From NCBI RefSeq assembly GCF_014284305.1, contig NZ_JACOFW010000010.1:1-64000 (forward strand): a stretch of DNA of 64,000 nt, given 5' to 3'. This DNA is from Affinundibacterium seohonense. Its GTDB lineage: Bacteria > Pseudomonadota > Gammaproteobacteria > Burkholderiales > Burkholderiaceae_D. The notes beneath the pieces were generated by a model. It worked only from the letters and a program-made list of their open reading frames with translations, had not been told where the DNA came from and did no database searches. Below, in pieces: positions 27,607 to 35,907 of this stretch (its first letter is position 1; each line of letters starts with the position of its first letter). A program made the position numbers and the translations under genes.

Positions 27607-29538
27607 ATGAGTCTTACACCTTCCCTAAACCAGTCGAACGCGTCGCAGGCGGTACTGTTGCAACAGCGCTTGCTGCGGTTCTCACCGGCTTTGCGTCAAA
27701 AGCTGGTGCAGGTTTATGGACAACACGAAAACTTCGACGCGTGGATCACGCAGTTGATCGACGAAATCAGTGAATTAGCACAGCAACGTAGCGCCGATTT
27801 AGTCGAGCTAGATACTGAGCGTTTACAAAACCCGAATTGGTTTTTGCAGCAAGATATGCTGGGCTATTGCACCTATGTCGATCGTTTCGCTGGAGACCTG
27901 CAAGGAGTCAAAAAGCAGATTCCGCATTTGGTTAAATTAGGCGTGCGCTATCTGCATTTGCTTCCTTTTTTTCAAGCGCGGCAGGGTGAAAACGATGGTG
28001 GCTTTGCGGTTTCTAGTTTTGACGAAATTCAAGAAAATTTGGGAAATATCGATGACTTGCGTGAGCTCACCTCGGCATTGCGTGCACAAAAGATTTCCCT
28101 CTGTGCTGATTTCGTTCTAAATCACGTTGCAGATGATCATCCTTGGGCACTCGCTGCGAAGCGTGGTGATGCCGGTTATCAAGCCTATTTCCACACCTTT
28201 GCCGATCGCGATTTACCTGAGCAATATGAGCAAACGCTAGGACAAATTTTTCCGCAAGCCGCGCCCGGTAACTTTACCTTCAATCCCGAATTGCAGAAAT
28301 GGGTATGGACTACGTTTTACCCTTATCAGTGGGATCTGAATTACAGTAATCCCGATGTGTTTGCACAGATAGCATTAGCAATGTTGCGCATGGCGAATTT
28401 GGGGATTGAGGCTTTTCGTTTAGATTCGACCGCTTTTCTGTGGAAGCGACTTGGCACTAACTGCATGAATCAACCCGAAGCGCATCTCTTATTGCAAGCG
28501 CTGCGCGATGTTATCGAGATTGCAGCGCCAGGCGTGCTCCTGAAAGCAGAAGCGATTGTTGCAACCGCTGACTTACCCGCTTATCTGGGGAATGAAGCCC
28601 AAGGAATTAAAGAGTGCCATATCGCTTACCACAGTAGTTTGATGGCTTCGTCATGGGTTGCATTAGCTGAGCAAAAAGTTGATTTAATCGAGGCAGTGAT
28701 TGCCGCGACACCAAATTTACCAGCGCAGACAAGTTGGCTTAATTATGTACGCTGCCATGATGATATCGGGTGGAACGTATTACGCGCCGAGGCGGTTGGT
28801 CTGAATAACGACACACAGTTAGCAAAACAACGTTTGAAACATGCCGCCCATTTTTTCTCTGATGAGAGTAGTAGTTATGCCGATGGCTTGCGATTCCAAG
28901 CGAGTGATCCTGAGGCTGTGCATGGCACTGTGGGTATGGCTGCCTCGCTCTGCGGCCTCGCACATTCGTCGGAGGGGCAAGATACTATCTCTGCTCAATT
29001 GGCGATCCGCCGTGTTCTGTTGATGTATGGCCTGAGCTTGAGTTTTGGTGGGATTCCTTTGATTTACATGGGCGATGAACTTGCGCAGACCAATGATCCT
29101 TCTTACTTAGCGGATCCTGCTCGCAGCATGGATGGTCGCTGGTTGCAGCGCCCATATTTCGATCAAGATGCACAGACAAATTTGCAGGAAATGTCACGGC
29201 ATTCGAGTCAAGTATTTACACAACTTTGTGAGTTGATCAAGCAGCGACAACAATTACCCGCTTTAGCGGCAAATGCAGCGCGTCAAATATTGGCGACAGA
29301 TTGTGCGCAAGTCTTGAGTTTTGTTCGGGGTGATGTGTGTAGTGATGAGCATCTCATTTATTTGTCGAACTTTAGTGAGTTGCCGCAAGCCTTGTTAAGT
29401 GCTGAAGTATTTGAACAAATTCCATTTGCGATATCCAACGATGTCCAATATGTGGATGTGTTGAGTGGAGAAGTTATGGGATCACACATCAATCTGGCTG
29501 CGTATTCGCAGCGTTGGTTGCGCGTGATTGGGGGATAA
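27607..29538 (+). CDS. amylosucrase / sucrose hydrolase (GH13 subfamily 4)
   Basis: The 643-residue protein aligns by eye with Neisseria amylosucrase over its length: an N-terminal helical domain, then a TIM barrel. Catalytic residues are the nucleophile Asp273 in FRLDSTAF, acid/base Glu315 in LKAEAIV, and the transition-state stabiliser Asp385 in RCHDDIGW. WTTFYPYQWDLNYSNP and FVLNHVADDHPW are also typical of this subfamily. No signal peptide is seen, so it acts in the cytoplasm on imported sucrose, releasing fructose and either building alpha-1,4-glucan (amylosucrase) or releasing glucose (SUH-type hydrolase). The sequence alone does not settle which. Confidence 0.9.
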   Translation: MSLTPSLNQSNASQAVLLQQRLLRFSPALRQKLVQVYGQHENFDAWITQLIDEISELAQQRSADLVELDTERLQNPNWFLQQDMLGYCTYVDRFAGDLQGVKKQIPHLVKLGVRYLHLLPFFQARQGENDGGFAVSSFDEIQENLGNIDDLRELTSALRAQKISLCADFVLNHVADDHPWALAAKRGDAGYQAYFHTFADRDLPEQYEQTLGQIFPQAAPGNFTFNPELQKWVWTTFYPYQWDLNYSNPDVFAQIALAMLRMANLGIEAFRLDSTAFLWKRLGTNCMNQPEAHLLLQALRDVIEIAAPGVLLKAEAIVATADLPAYLGNEAQGIKECHIAYHSSLMASSWVALAEQKVDLIEAVIAATPNLPAQTSWLNYVRCHDDIGWNVLRAEAVGLNNDTQLAKQRLKHAAHFFSDESSSYADGLRFQASDPEAVHGTVGMAASLCGLAHSSEGQDTISAQLAIRRVLLMYGLSLSFGGIPLIYMGDELAQTNDPSYLADPARSMDGRWLQRPYFDQDAQTNLQEMSRHSSQVFTQLCELIKQRQQLPALAANAARQILATDCAQVLSFVRGDVCSDEHLIYLSNFSELPQALLSAEVFEQIPFAISNDVQYVDVLSGEVMGSHINLAAYSQRWLRVIGG

Positions 29539-29614
29539 TGGCAGACTGTTGCGATTGCAGACTATGCAGCTTAAGCGCTAGTTTGCCAATTTCAAATTAA
29601 CTTATGCATATCCA

Positions 29615-30619
29615 ATGAAAGTGACAACGGTAATGAACCAGCCAGTAAAAGACAAAAAGCCCAACTTGCTAATTTATGGCGAGGCTTTAATTGACGAATT
29701 CCCCCAAAAAAAAGTGATCGGTGGCGCACCGTTTAATGTTGCGCGTAGCTTATCCTTGTTAGGCGCTCGGCCATTAATGTTGAGTCGACTTGGGCAAGAT
29801 GCTAATGCGGATTTAATCCGTGCCGAAGCTGCGCGCACTGGATTACTCTTAGATGGTTTGCAGCTTGATGAGGAGCATCCAACTGGTCGCGTTGTCGTGC
29901 ATATGGATGAGCAAGGGAATAATAGTTCGCATCGCTTTGAAATTTTGCCAGATCAAGCCTATGACTATATCGATGCCTCTTTAGTTGAAGATGTATTGCG
30001 CAAGGTTTTTAATGAGACGCCGCCGGATTTGATTTATTACGGTTCTCTAATTCAAAGAACAGCGGTTTCGCAACAGACATTGATCACGATCTTAGAATCA
30101 GATTTGACGGAAGGTGCGAGTAAGTTTTTGGATTTGAATTTGCGAGATGAGCAAGCAACGGTTGAGACTATCAGTTCTTCTCTGAACTATTGCGATATGG
30201 TGAAGTTGAATGAAGATGAACTGCAATTCGTGATTCAACATTGTTGCCCCGCAGTCTCAGACATGAAAATTGAGCACGAGCCAGTCAGTCTACGACAAGC
30301 ATGCGAAGCGCTGATGGCGGAGTTTTATATGCAAGCCGTGATCGTGACTTTAGGTGAGAAAGGCTATTTCTATCTGGATGCGAATGACGAATGCTTGCAT
30401 AGCCTTGAACAAACGCCAGCTGTTGTGTCGGTGGTAGACACTGTAGGTGCTGGTGATGCTTTTACTGCGATGTTCATCTATGGTTGGCAAAGTAATTGGC
30501 CAATAGAAAAAACTTTAGCCATGGCAAATCATTTTGCTGCGGCGATTTGTACTGTGCGCGGCGCCGTTGCTGAGCATCTTGATTTTTACAAAGACATTCT
30601 GGCGCATTCTGCGAGCTAA
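29615..30619 (+). CDS. PfkB-family fructokinase
   Basis: A 334-residue ribokinase/PfkB sugar kinase. The N-terminal GEALIDEFP and GGAPFNVARSLSLLGA and the C-terminal anion-hole signature DTVGAGDAFTAMF (catalytic Asp in GAGD) are present. It would phosphorylate the fructose freed by the adjacent amylosucrase-type enzyme. ATG 29615 is used; ATG 29633 is a possible start with a slightly better upstream purine stretch. The gene sits between the GH13 gene and the permease gene with short gaps, consistent with one operon. Confidence 0.9.
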   Translation: MKVTTVMNQPVKDKKPNLLIYGEALIDEFPQKKVIGGAPFNVARSLSLLGARPLMLSRLGQDANADLIRAEAARTGLLLDGLQLDEEHPTGRVVVHMDEQGNNSSHRFEILPDQAYDYIDASLVEDVLRKVFNETPPDLIYYGSLIQRTAVSQQTLITILESDLTEGASKFLDLNLRDEQATVETISSSLNYCDMVKLNEDELQFVIQHCCPAVSDMKIEHEPVSLRQACEALMAEFYMQAVIVTLGEKGYFYLDANDECLHSLEQTPAVVSVVDTVGAGDAFTAMFIYGWQSNWPIEKTLAMANHFAAAICTVRGAVAEHLDFYKDILAHSAS

Positions 30620-30660
30620 ATTTAGCGCGCGACGGAATGACAATCATTGGAGACAAAGAA

Positions 30661-31980
30661 ATGCAAATAAAAAAACCACATCTGTCCTTCTGGCAGATCG
30701 TGAATATGAATTTTGGATTTTTTGGTATCCAATTTAGTTTTGGCTTGCAGCAAAGCAGCATGAGCCCGATTTATAGTTATCTCGGTGCAGATGAAGCAAG
30801 CTTGCCTTACTTGTGGCTGGCTGGTCCAGTGACGGGTTTGCTGGTGCAGCCGATTGTCGGTGCGATGAGTGACCGCACCACTAGCCGTTGGGGCAGACGC
30901 ACGCCGTATTTCTTGATCGGCGCGATTCTTTGTAGTTTAGGATTGTTAGCGATGCCGTTTAGTCCAACGCTGTGGATGGCGGCGAGTTTGTTGTGGATTT
31001 TGGATGCGGCAAACAATGTGACGATGGAACCCTACCGTGCTTATGTCAGTGATCGTTTGGATAAGAGTCAGCATTCAATAGGATTTTTGACGCAGAGCGC
31101 GTTCACCGGTTTGGGGCAAACACTGGCTTATCTCACGCCATCGATACTGGTGTTCGCGGGTATGAATAAAAATGCCGTCAATTCCAGCAACATTCCGCAT
31201 ATTGTGATTGCCGCCTTTTTGATTGGCGCAGTGTTTTCTTTGGGCTCAGTATTGTGGACGCTAAAAACCACGCCAGAGTTACCGATGACGGAAGAGGAAG
31301 TCGCCGTAATTCGCAGTCAGCCACATGGCTTTCAACACACTTTGGGTGAGATTTTTTCAGCGATCAAAGACATGCCGACGACCATGAAGCAGTTGGCTTG
31401 GATGAAGTTATTTCAATGGTATGCGATGTTTTGCTACTGGCAGTACATTATGTTGTGTCTAGCGAAGACGATATTCGCCACCAATGATCCGGCTTCTGAG
31501 GGATTTCGTGATGCGGGACTATTGAATGGTCAACTCGGCGCTTTTTACAATTTCATTGCCTTTATTGCTGCCTTTGCTTTGGTACCATTCGCTAAACGCC
31601 TGGGGCCAAAGATTGTGCATAGTGTTTGCTTGGTGTTGGCTGGTATAGGCATGTTATTGATTCCCGAAATTCAGAACAAACAATGGCTGTGGTTGCCTAT
31701 GTTAGGCATTGGTCTGGCATGGGCGAGTATTATGGGGAATCCTTACATCATGTTGGCAGGCAGTATTCCGAAAGAGCGTACTGGCGTGTATATGGGGATC
31801 TTCAATATGTTTATTGTGATTCCGATGATTATTCAGATTTTTACCTTGCCTTTGTTTTATCGTAGTCTGCTAGGCGGTAATCCAGAGAATGTGATCCGTC
31901 TCGCTGGCATACTTTTGTTGTTTGCTGCGGCTAGTGTTGGGTTTGTGAAATTGCAAAAATCGAACGCTAACGACAATTAA
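30661..31980 (+). CDS. GPH/MFS-type sugar permease, probable sucrose importer (SuxC-like)
   Basis: This 439-residue protein with about 12 membrane segments starts [26 protein letters not shown], typical of sugar:cation symporters related to plant SUT and Xanthomonas SuxC. The MFS loop 2-3 motif is seen as [22 protein letters not shown] (30649-30652) places the start at ATG 30661 rather than 30637. It is the last gene of the sucrose operon and is followed by a strong terminator. It would move sucrose from periplasm to cytoplasm. It is paralogous to the permease at 41783-43111. Confidence 0.88.
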   Translation: MQIKKPHLSFWQIVNMNFGFFGIQFSFGLQQSSMSPIYSYLGADEASLPYLWLAGPVTGLLVQPIVGAMSDRTTSRWGRRTPYFLIGAILCSLGLLAMPFSPTLWMAASLLWILDAANNVTMEPYRAYVSDRLDKSQHSIGFLTQSAFTGLGQTLAYLTPSILVFAGMNKNAVNSSNIPHIVIAAFLIGAVFSLGSVLWTLKTTPELPMTEEEVAVIRSQPHGFQHTLGEIFSAIKDMPTTMKQLAWMKLFQWYAMFCYWQYIMLCLAKTIFATNDPASEGFRDAGLLNGQLGAFYNFIAFIAAFALVPFAKRLGPKIVHSVCLVLAGIGMLLIPEIQNKQWLWLPMLGIGLAWASIMGNPYIMLAGSIPKERTGVYMGIFNMFIVIPMIIQIFTLPLFYRSLLGGNPENVIRLAGILLLFAAASVGFVKLQKSNANDN

Positions 31981-32001
31981 TTTGCTGGTGGTGATGTATC
32001 G

Positions 32002-32032
32002 AGGCGATGAAGTGAATTCATCGCCTTTTTTG
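32002..32032 (+). terminator. terminator of the sucrose operon
   Basis: Perfect 10-bp stem AGGCGATGAA (32002-32011) / TTCATCGCCT (32017-32026), loop GTGAA, followed by TTTTT. Confidence 0.9.
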
Positions 32033-32106
32033 TTTTGGGCACATGCATCAAGTAAAATAGCGGCTTACGCAAGATCAGCGCAGTCTCCGCCGCATAAGGT
32101 TCCAGC

Positions 32107-32991
32107 ATGAAATCCACATCCCCGAAAAAAAACATCGACAGCAACGACAAGCACGAAATTCGTCCGGGGCAATCATTGGAGTTGCTGAAAGAATTACACA
32201 TTTTGACGCGTGATGGCAAAATGAATCAGGATAGTCGCCGTAAGCTCAAGCAGGTTTATCACTTATACCAATTTATTGAACCCTTGATGCAGCAAGTCTT
32301 GGAGCAAAAAGGACAGGTCAGTTTGGTCGATCACGGTGCGGGTAAATCGTATTTGGGATTTATCTTGTATGACTTGTTTTTTAAGGCTCTGGGTAAAGAC
32401 AATGCCTCCTGCATTTATGGTATCGAGACGCGTGATGAATTGGTCGCCAAATCGACCGAATTGGCGCAGCGACTTGGGTTTGGTGGAATGCAGTTTTTGA
32501 ACTTGTCCGTCGCTGAATCGACTAAATCTGCGGCTTTGCCGGAGCAAATTGACATCGTCACCGCACTACATGCCTGCAATACCGCGACCGACGATGCGAT
32601 TGATTTTGCCTTAAAAAAGAAAGCGAAATTCATGGTTTTAGTGCCATGTTGTCAGGCGGAAGTCGCGGCGGAGTTGCGCAAGACCAAAGGCGATGCAGTC
32701 AAAAACAATCCGCTCTCTGAAATGTGGCGTCATCCAATACATACGCGTGAATTTGGCAGCCAAATTACGAATGTCCTGCGTTGTCTGCAATTAGAATCTC
32801 ATGGCTATCAGGTGCGCGTGACGGAACTGGTCGGTTGGGAGCACTCAATGAAAAACGAGTTGATCATTGCTGAATATAAAGGTGGTCGTAACAGCAAATC
32901 TGCGCAACGTCTGACCGAGATTCTGAATTCCACTGGCTTGGATAATTTGCGCCCACGTTTCTTCTTGCCTATAGCAGAGGCAGCGAGCTAG
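32107..32991 (+). CDS. SAM-dependent methyltransferase-like protein (Methyltransf_32 type)
   Basis: The 294-residue protein has a Rossmann methyltransferase core: LVDHGAGKSYLGF corresponds to motif I, CIYGIETRDEL to the acidic strand-2 end, and IVTALHACNTATDDAI to motif IV. A VLVPCCQAEV motif resembles the PCC(Q/H) signature of the METTL25/Methyltransf_32 group. The N-terminal 30 residues are charged and probably disordered. Its substrate is unknown. It is flanked by terminators or gaps and seems monocistronic, with no functional link visible to the neighbouring sucrose or ppx genes. Confidence 0.75.
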   Translation: MKSTSPKKNIDSNDKHEIRPGQSLELLKELHILTRDGKMNQDSRRKLKQVYHLYQFIEPLMQQVLEQKGQVSLVDHGAGKSYLGFILYDLFFKALGKDNASCIYGIETRDELVAKSTELAQRLGFGGMQFLNLSVAESTKSAALPEQIDIVTALHACNTATDDAIDFALKKKAKFMVLVPCCQAEVAAELRKTKGDAVKNNPLSEMWRHPIHTREFGSQITNVLRCLQLESHGYQVRVTELVGWEHSMKNELIIAEYKGGRNSKSAQRLTEILNSTGLDNLRPRFFLPIAEAAS

Positions 32992-33014
32992 TCAGTAAAC
33001 TGCAAGCGCGGAAA

Positions 33015-33032
33015 CTGTCACATCCGCGTCAC
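33015..33032 (+). promoter_or_regulatory. candidate Pho box upstream of ppx
   Basis: CTGTCAC (33015-33021), 4 nt, then GCGTCAC (33026-33032) form the 11-bp-phased direct repeat expected for a PhoB site. It lies about 130 bp before the exopolyphosphatase start, in the right place to place this gene under phosphate control. Confidence 0.5.
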
Positions 33033-33163
33033 AATTAATCATTAATATCATTTATCCGATTGCCCAGATGCTGGATAGCATCTGGCTCTGAGATATGATG
33101 ACTTCATCTCGTCGTCAGTTAAATACTGACTTCATCGTATTCACTGTATTAAGGAAAATGCTC

Positions 33164-34621
33164 ATGTTTGCAGCGGTTGATCTTGGCTCCAATAGTTTTC
33201 GCTTACATATAGGCAGTTATGAGGGCACGGCGATTCGCGTCATCCGTAGCGCGCGTGATCCAATACGCTTGGCTGCGGGGCTCGATCTGGATGGTAATTT
33301 GACGCCGGAAGCGATGCAGCGGGCAATTGCTTGCTTGGCGCGATTCAAAGACATATTGGCTGACTATGCGATTGATTCGGTGCGCGTGGTGGCGACCAAT
33401 ACGATCCGTATCGCAAAAAATGCAGCTGATTTTTTGCCAGCGGCAGAGGCTGCAATTGGATTGCCGATCGAAGTGATTTCCGGTGAAGAAGAGGGCCGCT
33501 TAATTTATTTAGGTGTATCGAACTCGTTGGCGATTCCTGCGGAGCGCCGCTTAGTGATTGATATTGGTGGTGGCTCTACCGAAATTATCTTAGGTCGTGG
33601 TCATGAAATTTTGAAGGTCGAATCCTTCCCGATGGGGACGGTCAAGCACAGTTCGAATTTCTTTCCGCAAGGCGTCATCACTGAAGAGGGATTTGATGCC
33701 GCGGTGCTTACTGTGCGGTCTTTGTTGGAAGATGCGACGCCAGCCTATCAACCTGAATTTTGGCGTAATGCCTATGGGTCTTCGGGGACGGTTAGGGCTA
33801 TTTCTGATGCCTTGTATAAAAACGGATTTGGTGATGCTGAGGTCACTTTAGAAAAGTTGCAGGCCTTACGTAGCTACTGCATACAGCGCGGTCAGATCGA
33901 TCAATTAAATTTGCAAGGGATTAAACCTGAGCGTGTCGCGATGGTTATTGGCGGCCTAGCGATTTTGATCGGTCTATTTCAAGAGTTAAACATCAAAATA
34001 TTGCACCCTATCGAGGCAGGTTTGCGTATGGGTGTGATGTGGGATTTGTATTTGCGTTCCACTAAGCGTGACCGGCGTGAGCAGGCTGTGCATGATGTTT
34101 TGAGTTTGTTTCGCGCCGATCTTGGCAGAGCAAAGTTAGTGGCAGACATGTCTCGCTCATTGTTTACGCAACTGAAACCGCTCAACGAAGATCTAAGTAA
34201 TTATGTGTATTGGAGCGCGTTGTTGCACGAAGTCGGTATGGTGGTTTCGCATACGGGCTATCACAAGCATGGGAGCTACTTGGTGGAAAATGCCGATATT
34301 CCAGGCTTTACCACGCGCGAACAAAAACTGATGAGTCGGCTGGTGTTGAGTCAGAAAGGGAATTTACGCAAGGTCGGAGACGCTTTTGCTGATTTGGATT
34401 TTGCCAAAGCCGTATTGGCGTTGAGACTGGCGGTTAGCTTTATGCATTCACGCGTTGAGCTGGATTACATGGATTTCAGTCTCAAGATGAAAAGTAAGAT
34501 TGAGCTGGAATTGAAACCCGATTGGGTTAGCTTGCATCCGACAGTAGCGTTTTGGTTGCGTAAAGAAATTGAATGTTGGCGTGAGATCGGTGTTGACTTC
34601 GTGGTGCGCGCGCGCGTCTGA
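33164..34621 (+). CDS. ppx: exopolyphosphatase (Ppx/GppA family)
   Basis: The 485-residue protein has the ASKHA-fold phosphatase signatures FAAVDLGSNSFRLHIG, VISGEEEGRLIYLGV and LVIDIGGGSTEIILG. A C-terminal HD-like domain (LLHEVGMVVSHTGYHKHG) follows. It hydrolyses terminal phosphates from polyphosphate and/or pppGpp; the two activities cannot be separated by sequence. ATG 33164 is chosen because AAGGA (33151-33155) lies 8 nt upstream and the family begins at MFAAVDLG; in-frame ATGs at 33095 and 33158 are alternatives. A candidate Pho box is upstream. ppk is not next to it in this window. Confidence 0.9.
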   Translation: MFAAVDLGSNSFRLHIGSYEGTAIRVIRSARDPIRLAAGLDLDGNLTPEAMQRAIACLARFKDILADYAIDSVRVVATNTIRIAKNAADFLPAAEAAIGLPIEVISGEEEGRLIYLGVSNSLAIPAERRLVIDIGGGSTEIILGRGHEILKVESFPMGTVKHSSNFFPQGVITEEGFDAAVLTVRSLLEDATPAYQPEFWRNAYGSSGTVRAISDALYKNGFGDAEVTLEKLQALRSYCIQRGQIDQLNLQGIKPERVAMVIGGLAILIGLFQELNIKILHPIEAGLRMGVMWDLYLRSTKRDRREQAVHDVLSLFRADLGRAKLVADMSRSLFTQLKPLNEDLSNYVYWSALLHEVGMVVSHTGYHKHGSYLVENADIPGFTTREQKLMSRLVLSQKGNLRKVGDAFADLDFAKAVLALRLAVSFMHSRVELDYMDFSLKMKSKIELELKPDWVSLHPTVAFWLRKEIECWREIGVDFVVRARV

Positions 34622-34752
34622 CATCCATTTTGAATAGGTTGCTTTCTTCCAATTATTAATGTAAATTGTTTATATTATTTATTTTATTTTGAAGTGAATA
34701 GTTGTTTTTAGTTTGATTGATATTGTCAGTAATAATTGAGAAGGAGTTCACG

Positions 34753-35373
34753 ATGGTAACTACAGCCAAGAAAAAAGCACCAGTTAAGGCGAAAGCCCCG
34801 GTTGTGCCCGCTAAGACGATTGCAAATGCAGCGGCAAAAGCGGTCGCTATCCGTTCAGTAGAAGACTTGAAAGCGCCAGTTGCGGTAGTGAAGGCAATTA
34901 AGTCGATAACTGAGTCTGCGGCGAAAGTCCCAACTAAGTCTGCAGCTAAAGCTGCACCTAAGCCGGCTGCTAAAGCTGCACCTAAGGCCGCAGCTAAAAC
35001 CCCAGCTAAAACCCCAGCAAAACCAGCATCTAAAGTGTTGGCTAAAGCGCCAGTCAAGCTTGCTGCAAAATCCGCTACCGTTGCAAAGGCCTCTGCCAAG
35101 AAACCTGCTGCTTCGAATAAGCCTGCAGCGGCTCCAGCGAAAGAAAAAGTTAAAAAGCCAAAATTGGTTCGCGATAGTTTTACGATGCCGGAAGCAGAGT
35201 ATGCGGTGCTTGGTGAAGTGAAAAAGGCGTGTATCTCAGCTGGTATTGAAGTGAAGAAGAGTCAGTTGTTGCGTGTTGGTCTAGTCTTGTTAAAGAAGAC
35301 CCCAGTCAGTGTGCTCAAAACTTTGATAGAAGAATTGCCGCCTTTGAAGGCTGGACGTCCTAAGTTGGGATAA
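34753..35373 (+). CDS. histone-H1-like Lys/Ala/Pro-rich protein with RHH-like C-terminal domain
   Basis: The 206-residue protein has two parts. Residues 1-135 are almost entirely Lys, Ala and Pro with PAKT/AAPK repeats, like AlgP and bacterial H1-like DNA-compacting proteins. Residues about 137-206 form a compact domain: a strand (VRDSFTMP), helix (EAEYAVLGEVKKACISAG), turn, and helix (KKSQLLRVGLVLLKK), which fits a ribbon-helix-helix layout, ending in LKAGRPKLG. AAGGAG (34741-34746) sets the start at ATG 34753. A nucleoid-associated or regulatory DNA-binding role is inferred. The gene is flanked by AT-rich DNA and its own terminator. Confidence 0.75.
   Translation: MVTTAKKKAPVKAKAPVVPAKTIANAAAKAVAIRSVEDLKAPVAVVKAIKSITESAAKVPTKSAAKAAPKPAAKAAPKAAAKTPAKTPAKPASKVLAKAPVKLAAKSATVAKASAKKPAASNKPAAAPAKEKVKKPKLVRDSFTMPEAEYAVLGEVKKACISAGIEVKKSQLLRVGLVLLKKTPVSVLKTLIEELPPLKAGRPKLG
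34945..35022 (+). repeat. in-gene tandem repeats of the H1-like gene
   Basis: GCTAAAGCTGCACCTAAG occurs at 34945-34962 and again at 34969-34986 (24-bp period), followed by 12-bp units CCAGCTAAAACC. The repeats encode AAPK and PAKT units and could change copy number by slippage. Confidence 0.75.
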
Positions 35374-35411
35374 AACAGTACAGTTCTGTTTCGGATCAGT
35401 TTTATTGATCC

Positions 35412-35446
35412 AAAAAACCGCGATGATTTGTCGCGGTTTTTTTTAT
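35412..35446 (+). terminator. terminator after the H1-like gene
   Basis: Stem AAAACCGCGA (35414-35423) / TCGCGGTTTT (35431-35440) followed by further T residues. Confidence 0.9.
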
Positions 35447-35562
35447 GGGCGAAGCAAAAAAAATAGTTCTAGACTGTGAGTGGGTGAGGCTGGTGATTTT
35501 TGAGGGTTACGACGTAAATTATCTTTTAATTAAATTGAGTCTTTCGTTAATTGCTGCGAATA

Positions 35563-35573
35563 AAAGCGCTTTG
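35563..35573. promoter_or_regulatory. LacI-type operator candidate 1
   Basis: AAAGCGCTTTG, with a perfect AAAGCGCTTT core and a central CG, is repeated 33 bp downstream (three helical turns), so both sites face the same side of the helix. Likely bound by the LacI regulator at 47573-48580; this assignment is inferred from the locus. Confidence 0.6.
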
Positions 35574-35594
35574 AAAATTATCACTGAAAAAATA

Positions 35595-35606
35595 CAAAGC
35601 GCTTTG
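35595..35606. promoter_or_regulatory. LacI-type operator candidate 2
   Basis: CAAAGCGCTTTG is a perfect 12-bp palindrome, 302 bp before the receptor ATG, sharing its core with the site at 35563-35573. Confidence 0.65.
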
Positions 35607-35643
35607 AATTTTTCGATAAAATCTTTGCAATGAAATTCATAAA

Positions 35644-35660
35644 ATGTAGTTTGACTACAT
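35644..35660. promoter_or_regulatory. 17-bp palindrome of unknown function
   Basis: ATGTAGT-TTG-ACTACAT has perfect 7-bp arms. It lies between the LacI-type sites and the receptor gene and could bind another regulator; no known site is recognised. Confidence 0.45.
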
Positions 35661-35907
35661 AAAGTCTTTGGTTGAGATTGTGGTTTTCAAGCCACGTCCT
35701 AGTGAATATCCTCATAGGAGAGCATAAAAACTTTCCTCAAGCTTCGCTTTTTCTGATTGACACTAAATTTAGTTTTGGTACAAACTTGCGTCAAGATTTG
35801 AATTTAGACCAAAAGTTTGATGATTCGAATTCGATGCTGAAAAATAAGAAGTATTGGTAATTTCCTCCCCCCCTAGATTGCTGTGATAAAAACATTTGGA
35901 GATGTAA

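Larger units (their letters stand above)
35447..35907. other. regulatory region upstream of the maltodextrin-type receptor
   Basis: No supported gene lies here; two 62-codon open frames have no ribosome-binding site or domain-like composition. The region holds two AAAGCGCTTTG palindromes and a 17-bp palindrome. No convincing -35/-10 pair was found by eye. Confidence 0.5.

Noticed and set aside
34945..35022. Repeats considered as a CRISPR-like array
   Set aside because: The repeats are contiguous, in frame, and encode AAPK/PAKT units; there are no unique spacers. No CRISPR array was seen anywhere in the window.
34656..35099. 147-codon minus-strand Ala/Gly-rich frame
   Set aside because: It is the antisense shadow of the Lys/Ala/Pro repeats of the H1-like gene.
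35445..35860. Two 62-codon frames before the maltodextrin receptor
   Set aside because: No ribosome-binding sites, and they overlap the operator palindromes in AT-rich DNA.
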